From the NCBI GenBank assembly GCA_963556195.1, contig OY744516.1, forward strand, positions 36,519,278-36,583,277: a stretch of DNA of 64,000 nucleotides, read 5' to 3'. The stretch is from Sepiola atlantica. Lineage: Eukaryota; Mollusca; Cephalopoda; Sepiida; Sepiolidae. Position 1 is the first letter of the stretch; each line of letters opens with the position of its first letter. Of this stretch, positions 58,635 to 64,000 are shown piece by piece. The notes beneath the pieces were generated by a model. That model was given only the letters and a program-made list of their open reading frames with translations, was not told the origin of the DNA and made no database searches. The position numbers and the translations under genes were made by a program.

Positions 58635-59096
58635 TTGGTTACAGTAGAATAGATTTATGAAGTGGAATTATTTAGCTGATTATTATTGGAGTGTTGTCTA
58701 AGTTTCTAATCATTAATTTTATTTGTTCGTCTACAATATAATTGAGAAATTGATTATTAATTAGGACTTGCTTAATGTTTTTTAATTCGTTAAGGAATAT
58801 TTTTTTGGTTGATGAGATTAACTTTACACGGTTTAATCGATTTTTAATCATTGTAATTTTATATCGATATGAACATTCGCTTTTATAACTTTAAATGCAT
58901 GTATTAATAGAAGTAGGTTTTTTATAGTGAGAGATGGTGAATGCGTCATTGTTTGAGTCAATGAGAACATCTAAAAATGGAATTTTGTTATTAACATTAA
59001 GCTCATGGGTGAATGCAAGTACAAAGTTATTTAAAAAAATGTCTTGTAGTTTTTTTTTATCTCATCATTATTGTCTGCTAAAATAAGGATATCATC

Positions 59097-59389
59097 TGTA
59101 GTAATAACGAAGGTCGCAAATCACTCTGTCGACTTCCAAAGCAGCTCTCACCGTTCGTTACGTGCACTTGCTTCGCACCGAGTCCAATGAGACGGTACGA
59201 GACCCGCTTTTATTATACTGAGGCACACCTAATTTGCATGCGTGCAACGAGACTTTGCGAGACTCTGCGTGAACTGCATGCAATAAAGGCTCATGGACGC
59301 CATGTTGGACTCCCTTCCCTCATCCGCAGCGCACAGGACAGACAAACACGAGGACGCTTCGTAGGTAAGCCTCCCTCATGTTCCCTACA
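59097..59389 (-). repeat. LTR, 3' copy
   Basis: 293 bp, starting TGTAGTAATAACGAAGG and ending CCCTACA on the + strand, nearly identical to the other LTR with about ten differences and small indels. Confidence 0.9.
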
Positions 59390-61582
59390 CTCCCCCTTGA
59401 TCTCATGATCACAGAGATGGCAGGGAGGGATCGATCGCCTTCGCCGGTTGCTTCTTCGGAGGGGGACAACGCAAGCCTCATCTTCGCTTGTGCTCTCGTC
59501 CGCGGTCTGAGGGTCGAGAAACATCGCGCCCGCTGGGATACTGCTGATATCCGAGTCACTGTCCGATGGGGCTGCTGCAAGCCAGAGCGATGCCTCACTG
59601 CTCTCTGACTCCGACTCACTCTTGTCGTCCAGTGATGGTTGCGTTGCTAACCGTAGGTCTTTAACGTGACGGGGCATACCGTCGACTCGCACTGCTTGTG
59701 GGCTGATTACCTTAGTGACGCGTCCAACTCCGTATTTCGTCGTACACTTGCCGCGCGGGTTCTTAATCCAGACGATATCCCCTTTTTTCAGTTTCTCTTT
59801 GGTTACTTCCAGTTCGGGCAGCGGGTTAGTCTCTATGCCTTTCACCCTGACGTGATACCTGTGCAAGGTGTCAGCCGGCGCTGTAGAGGGTGAAACATTA
59901 TCCTTTGGGGTTACGTTATACAGTCAGACTGCCTCAAATACCGTGCAGCCCGTCCTGGTCGCGATGGTTTTGACGGTTTTGTGATTCCGCTCGATGACCC
60001 CATTTCCACTCGGTGCGTGGGCGCATCGAAACCTCAGGTGTACTCCCCAGCCATCAGCAAACTTTCTGAACTGCTCACTGGTGAATGCAGCACCATTGTC
60101 GGTTAATATCTCCGTTGGGGGGCCAGGTTCAAGAAAAATACTGTTTAACTGACGGACGATGATGGCTGCATCTTGCCGGCGCAGCATGCGCCATATCGCA
60201 AACCTGGATGGACCGCAATCAATGAGAGTCAGGAAATCCTCGCCGTTGTGGTGAGTAATATCCATCGCCAGCCGGCTCCAATGGCTTTTCACTCCCAGCT
60301 TTCCTTTCTCCCAGCGAACGGGTGCTGGATCAATGGATTGGCATGCTACACAATCTTTGACCACTTTCCTGACGTCTGCCTTCTGTACTCCTGGTTCAAC
60401 CAACTTAGCGAAATATAGGGTCCGCTTGTCCTCAGGGTGCCCGGTTTGTTGGTGGACTTCTTTGATGTGATTAGATCGAACGGGGCTTACGGAAGCGGCG
60501 CAGGCGGGCTGCATGGGTTCAATAGTCTTTCTTATGGCATCAAGCCATCTTTGAGGTACTCTCGTCAAACAATCTGCTTTGTTCAGGCTGGATTTGACCA
60601 GGGACACCTCTATTGACAGCGCATATTCGTTCACCAGCTTCATGATCGTGTCGAGCCGCCGTCGGATGAGCATCTCGCTCGTGGCTTTGGTTCGTACTCT
60701 GGCCCTCCCGGTGAGAGTTTTTGAAATCCACTTATGGACGCAAGCAGAATCTGTGAATAGTCGCAGAGTGGTTGTCTTCCAAAGGATTGCCAAGTTTATC
60801 CCCTTGATAACTGCATCAAGTTCTGACAGGTTTATGTGCTGGGAGTCCTTTTCTGGGCGTAACCAGCAAGCGTCTTCCACCACCGTTCCATCATGGACCA
60901 CCGATACGCCAATGGCGAGAGAGCTTGCATCAACCCACACACTAAGGTTCTGGCTGTCGACGCACCATCTGCCCCGCGCTGGGTCTTCCTTGTGCACCCT
61001 GGTGAAGACCTTTTTGAGCATTGTATTGAGAAGGGCGTCATGAGTTTCGTCATCCCATCCAGTGGTGACGTCGGAGGCTCTTCGCTTAATAAATGCCACC
61101 GCAACACGAAGCCAGCCGCCCACAGGAAGGTGTCCAACTAACTTTCCGCACAAGGAAAATACGTTTCGTCGTGTAACAATACAAGGCATGTCCGGGGGTT
61201 CGTTTCCTCGTTTCCAATACAGAACGTCATCTTCCTCCCAGACCTGCAAACCAAGTACCCGTGCGCCATCCCGTAGCCTTTCCGGTTCGTTGCTGAGAAG
61301 GCCAAAGTTGTAGAGATGCTCCCTCACGCGTGCCGCAGATACAATTTCCTCGTCCACGTACACGTCATCGATATATGCAGACGTTGCCCGCTGAATACGC
61401 TCATCCTTAGTCAGAATGGCGTCAACAATCATTTGCATAATTGATGGCGCCACATTAAGTCCAAATCCCATGCGGGTTAGGCAATACCTTTTCCCCTTGA
61501 TGAGCACCGTTTGATAGGGCCATAGTGATCTGTGTACACGCACTTGAAGGTATGCTTTGTTGAAGATCCAGTACAGATACAT
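59291..61582 (-). pseudogene. LTR element pol: reverse transcriptase, RNase H, integrase
   Basis: The frame is open from about 61,582 to 59,924, has one TGA at 59,921-59,923, and continues in the same frame to 59,291, inside the LTR. It encodes reverse-transcriptase blocks TRMGFGLNVAPSIMQ and AYIDDVYVD (catalytic DD near 61,370), KLVGHLPVGGWLRV, RNase H blocks VWVDASSLAIG, INLSELDAVIKG and LFTDSACV, an integrase zinc finger (HIKEVHQQTGH and CVACQ), the integrase core with MDIT, TDNGAAF and GVIERNH supplying D, D and E, and a C-terminal domain KLKKGDIVWIKNPRG. The acidic Ser-rich tail and final Cys-rich end are unusual. Confidence 0.85.
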
Positions 61583-61660
61583 TAGATCCCGCTTGCCGTC
61601 ATTCCCTCAACTTTTCAGTGCATACGTCCGCGCGAGCTGTAAAAGGGTCCACGTGCTCAT

Positions 61661-62503
61661 TCAATTCTCGTCGAGCACCGGCCCTACCTTCTGCTTATTC
61701 TGTTGGATAACCGCCATTAACGGGATCAGGCACTTTGGGGGACCCAATTCCTTCTCTGAATAAGGAACTAGCCATCCATTACTAATCCAAGTTTGTAGTT
61801 CCTTGTCGTATTCTGCACGAGCTCGGGGGAATTTTGTATTGCATAATTTCTCGGATGGCTGCTCCTCCGACCACTTCCAGAAGGCTGTCCAGAACTTCGT
61901 GCGCTGGTCGAATTCCGCACAAAAATCAGGCTGTTCCAGCTTCATAGCTGCACTCAGAGCAAGGCCCGCTTTTGCGAAATGTGCCCTACCCTCACCATCA
62001 ATGCGTACACCACCCAATTCCTTGATGACGTCCATTCCCAGGAGCAGGTCGTAAACGAGCAGGTCACCGTTTACAACCAAGGCTCGTACGGTTACTGTGG
62101 GCCCATCGCCGACACATGCGCGAATGATGCTAACGCCACAAGAGGCAATCGAGCCACCGCCAACCGTCAATACCGGGATCCTTTCCTTATCCCATGCGTC
62201 ACAGCATGTCTTGCGCACGAGGGTCTGCGTGCACCCGGTGTCTACGAGCGCGAAGCGCTCACGCCCGTTTACGCGCACGCTCACTGTGGGTAGCGCCTTA
62301 TTTGGCGACGATCTGGGGAGAAGACTAGCGCTATAGCTTACTCCCCTTGCCCGTTTCCCGGACAACCTCTTGCCACGTGACCCAGCTTGTTGCACCGGTA
62401 GCAACGCACGCGTTTTAACGTTCCTCGATCGGGCGCGTCCTTTGCACCGCTTCGGCTTCGCCAGTCTTTTGAAAAATGATTCGGCCCGCCACATTTGTAG
62501 CAT
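61661..62503 (-). pseudogene. LTR element pol: protease and N-terminal reverse transcriptase
   Basis: A frame overlapping the end of gag encodes a basic linker, then the aspartic protease with FALVDTGCTQTLV (catalytic DTG near 62,235) and LLGMDVI, then the beginning of the reverse transcriptase with GWLVPYSEKELGPPKCLIPL. It ends at a stop near 61,661. Between here and 61,582 a frameshift, an in-frame stop near 61,610 and another shift separate it from the rest of the domain, so no intact polymerase can be made from this copy. Confidence 0.8.
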
Positions 62504-63031
62504 CTCACGTCTTCTGTTGGTGGTGAAGACGCTTCCGCAGCTGCCGAAACCGGCTCTGTGTCCTCTTTCAAAATGTTTCGAGCTCTGGCCAACAACTCGT
62601 CAAGCCCAATCTCACTGAGTCTGGACGATGCTCGCAGCAGTCTGCTGGCGCCGTGTGGGAGTCCAGTCAGAAAAGCGCATCCCAGTATTCGCTCGCTTGT
62701 TCCACCAAACGGCGCGGCTAGCCTCCTCAAATCGGCCAGGTAGACGTCCACAGTCTCATCTAGCCCAAGCCGCCGTTCGGTGAACTGCCTCCAGGCGACG
62801 AAAGGGTCCACAGCAAAGGCTGCGTATAGCGCCTGCCTAACTCCCTCCAAGCCTGGTTCGTCTCCGAGCTGCTGATACACCGAATATGCTCCTCAGCGGG
62901 ATGACCAGTGCAGGATCCTTTATCTTGCAAAGTCTGCAGACGCGCTCGGCTTTCTCCCACCACTCGACTACAGAGGGTCCGGAGGGGGAGCCGTCGAACT
63001 CGGGTATTAATCTCAAGTCGAATTTGTCCAT
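62338..63031 (-). pseudogene. LTR element gag
   Basis: The ATG at 63,031 (minus) opens MDKFDLRLIPEFDG and PSVVEWWEKAERVC, then a frameshift near 62,885-62,900 leads into a second frame with YQQLGDEPGLEGV, WRQFTERRLGLDETVDVYLA, and LPHGASRLL. Two zinc knuckles end it: CYKCGGPNHFSKDW, with the last Cys replaced by Trp, and an intact CYRCNKLGHVARGC. Gag and pol overlap in different frames, suggesting programmed frameshifting in the ancestor. Confidence 0.8.
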
Positions 63032-63044
63032 CGCCGAAATAGCT

Positions 63045-63336
63045 TGTAGTAATAACGAAGGTAGCAAATCACTTTGTCAACTTCCAAAGCAGCTCTCACC
63101 GTTCGTTACGTGCACTTGCTTCGCACCGAGTCCAATGAGACGGTACGAGCCCCGCCTTTATTATACTAAGGCACACCTAATTTGCATGCGTGCAACGAGA
63201 CTTTGCGAGACTCTGCGTGAACTGCATGCAATAAAGGCTCATGGACGCCATGTTGGGCTCCCTTCCCTCATCCGCACGCACAGGACAGACAAACACGAGG
63301 ACGCTTCGTATAAAAGCCCCCCTCATGTTCCCTACA
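63045..63336 (-). repeat. LTR, 5' copy
   Basis: 292 bp. On the minus strand it contains TATAATAAAGGCGGGG, a possible TATA box or AATAAA signal, and ends ...TTACTACA. Only 13 bases separate it from the gag ATG. Confidence 0.9.
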
Positions 63337-64000
63337 TCATCAACGTAGCGGGCATAAATAGAGTGTTTAGTAATTATATTAAATATTTTATTTTGGGGTT
63401 AGCCATGTAAAAATTACTAAAGGTCGGTCCAAGGACCGATCCCATAGAAACACCGTCAATTTGCGTATAGATGTTTCCCTTATGGCCGTAGAAAGGGACT
63501 TCAGTTGTGCACATTAATAGTACTTTTTAAGTATTTTAGGATCAATTTTTAGTGGAGGGAAAAGTAGGTTATTGTGTATGTTATTAATAATTATATCAAC
63601 TGTTTTGTGTACTGGGGCATTTGTAAAAAAAACTTTCAACGTCAAGTGAAGCGGTAATTTTATTATCTGTTTTTTGGGGTTTGGAGTATCTGTATCAGTT
63701 CATGGGTGGATTTTACACTGTAGTTACTTGGTAAATAAGGAGTTATTAGTTCATTAATTGTTTTGGTTAATTGATATATAGGGGTAGTGACTTGAGAAAT
63801 TATGGGACGGAGAGGGGAGTTAGGTTTATGGAGTTTTACGGTACCATATAGGTAACAAGGTTTATAATCACCAATTATTTGTTTTTTTTGGGTGGGGGGA
63901 GGGGTTATCGATTACGGAATTATTGTAATAAGTTTGTTTACATGTTTTAAGTTGATCAATAGAGTTTCTTTTAAGTTTTTTAAAATTTCGAATGATCGTC

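Larger units (their letters stand above)
59097..63336 (-). mobile_element. Ty3/Gypsy-like LTR retrotransposon, full-length but mutated
   Basis: It is a 4.24-kb insertion bounded by LTRs of 293 and 292 bp with TG...CA ends and the 5-bp direct repeat TCATC (59,092-59,096 and 63,337-63,341). On the minus strand it contains gag, protease, reverse transcriptase, RNase H and integrase in that order. A polypurine tract (GATCAAGGGGGAG, minus strand, 59,390-59,402) abuts the 3' LTR. The domain order allows Gypsy or BEL/Pao; the RNase H and integrase wording resembles a Gypsy-type group. Its GC content is well above that of its host element. Confidence 0.85.
58122..64000 (-). mobile_element. Penelope-like element split by an LTR retrotransposon
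   Basis: On the minus strand, 64,000-63,337 carries reverse-transcriptase blocks (YGTVKLHKPNSPLRPIIS, ASLDVESFFTNAPVHKT, and a GSVLGPTFSNFYM-like block in changing frames), and 59,096-58,122 carries the rest: ILILADN, NNKIPFLDVLID, a connector, and the GIY-YIG domain. The LTR element at 59,097-63,336 lies exactly between them. Frames contain stops on both sides, so the element is old. It extends beyond the right edge of the window. Confidence 0.8.

Noticed and set aside
60173..61313. Plus-strand frames opposite the LTR element pol
   Set aside because: They are shadows of the minus-strand pol; no motif is seen in them.

Overview
This 64-kb window is a gene-poor, AT-rich stretch of an invertebrate animal genome. 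I see parts of two protein-coding genes, both on the + strand, embedded in mobile elements, microsatellites and tandem repeats. The mix (Penelope-like, CR1/L2-like, R4-like, Gypsy, Copia and mariner elements, (TA)n arrays, gustatory-receptor-like 7TM gene, IL-1R/Toll-like receptor) suggests a lophotrochozoan, probably a mollusc. One degenerate repeat at about 18.0 kb resembles a repeat I associate with cephalopods, but the identification is tentative.

Gene 1 (4.9-14.2 kb) is the 3' part of a membrane receptor: a transmembrane exon (4931-5098) and two TIR-domain exons (7520-7663, 13853-14223) that join in phase with GT-AG introns of 2.4 and 6.2 kb. The extracellular part was not found and probably lies upstream. 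Its last exon and 3' flank are partly tandemly duplicated (14.1-15.4 kb). Gene 2 (56,014-57,066) is a large exon encoding six membrane segments of a gustatory-receptor-like protein, ending at a phase-0 donor; the seventh segment must lie beyond later insertions, probably outside the window.

Between and inside the genes: a Penelope-like GIY-YIG fragment at 0-0.6 kb; intronic minisatellites, hammerhead-like repeats and mariner palindromes (1.5-16.4 kb); two R4-like insertions lying in (TAA)n arrays (17.4 and 24.1-27.8 kb); a decayed Copia element (27.9-33.7 kb) carrying U2 snRNA-headed SINEs, a tandem array and a MITE; CR1/L2-like LINE remains throughout, one hit by a Gypsy fragment (37.6-41.3 kb); a complete U2-headed SINE with target duplications (41.3-41.7 kb); two 5S rRNA-derived sequences; a tRNA-headed SINE containing a nearly complete hammerhead ribozyme (49.2-49.4 kb); and at the right end a Penelope-like element whose reverse-transcriptase active site is split by an LTR retrotransposon with a 5-bp target duplication (58.1-64 kb).

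The most novel-looking items are the U2-headed SINE family, the hammerhead-containing SINE, and the repeated inverted duplication of mariner transposase 3' ends. All calls come from reading the sequence; no database search or folding program was run.
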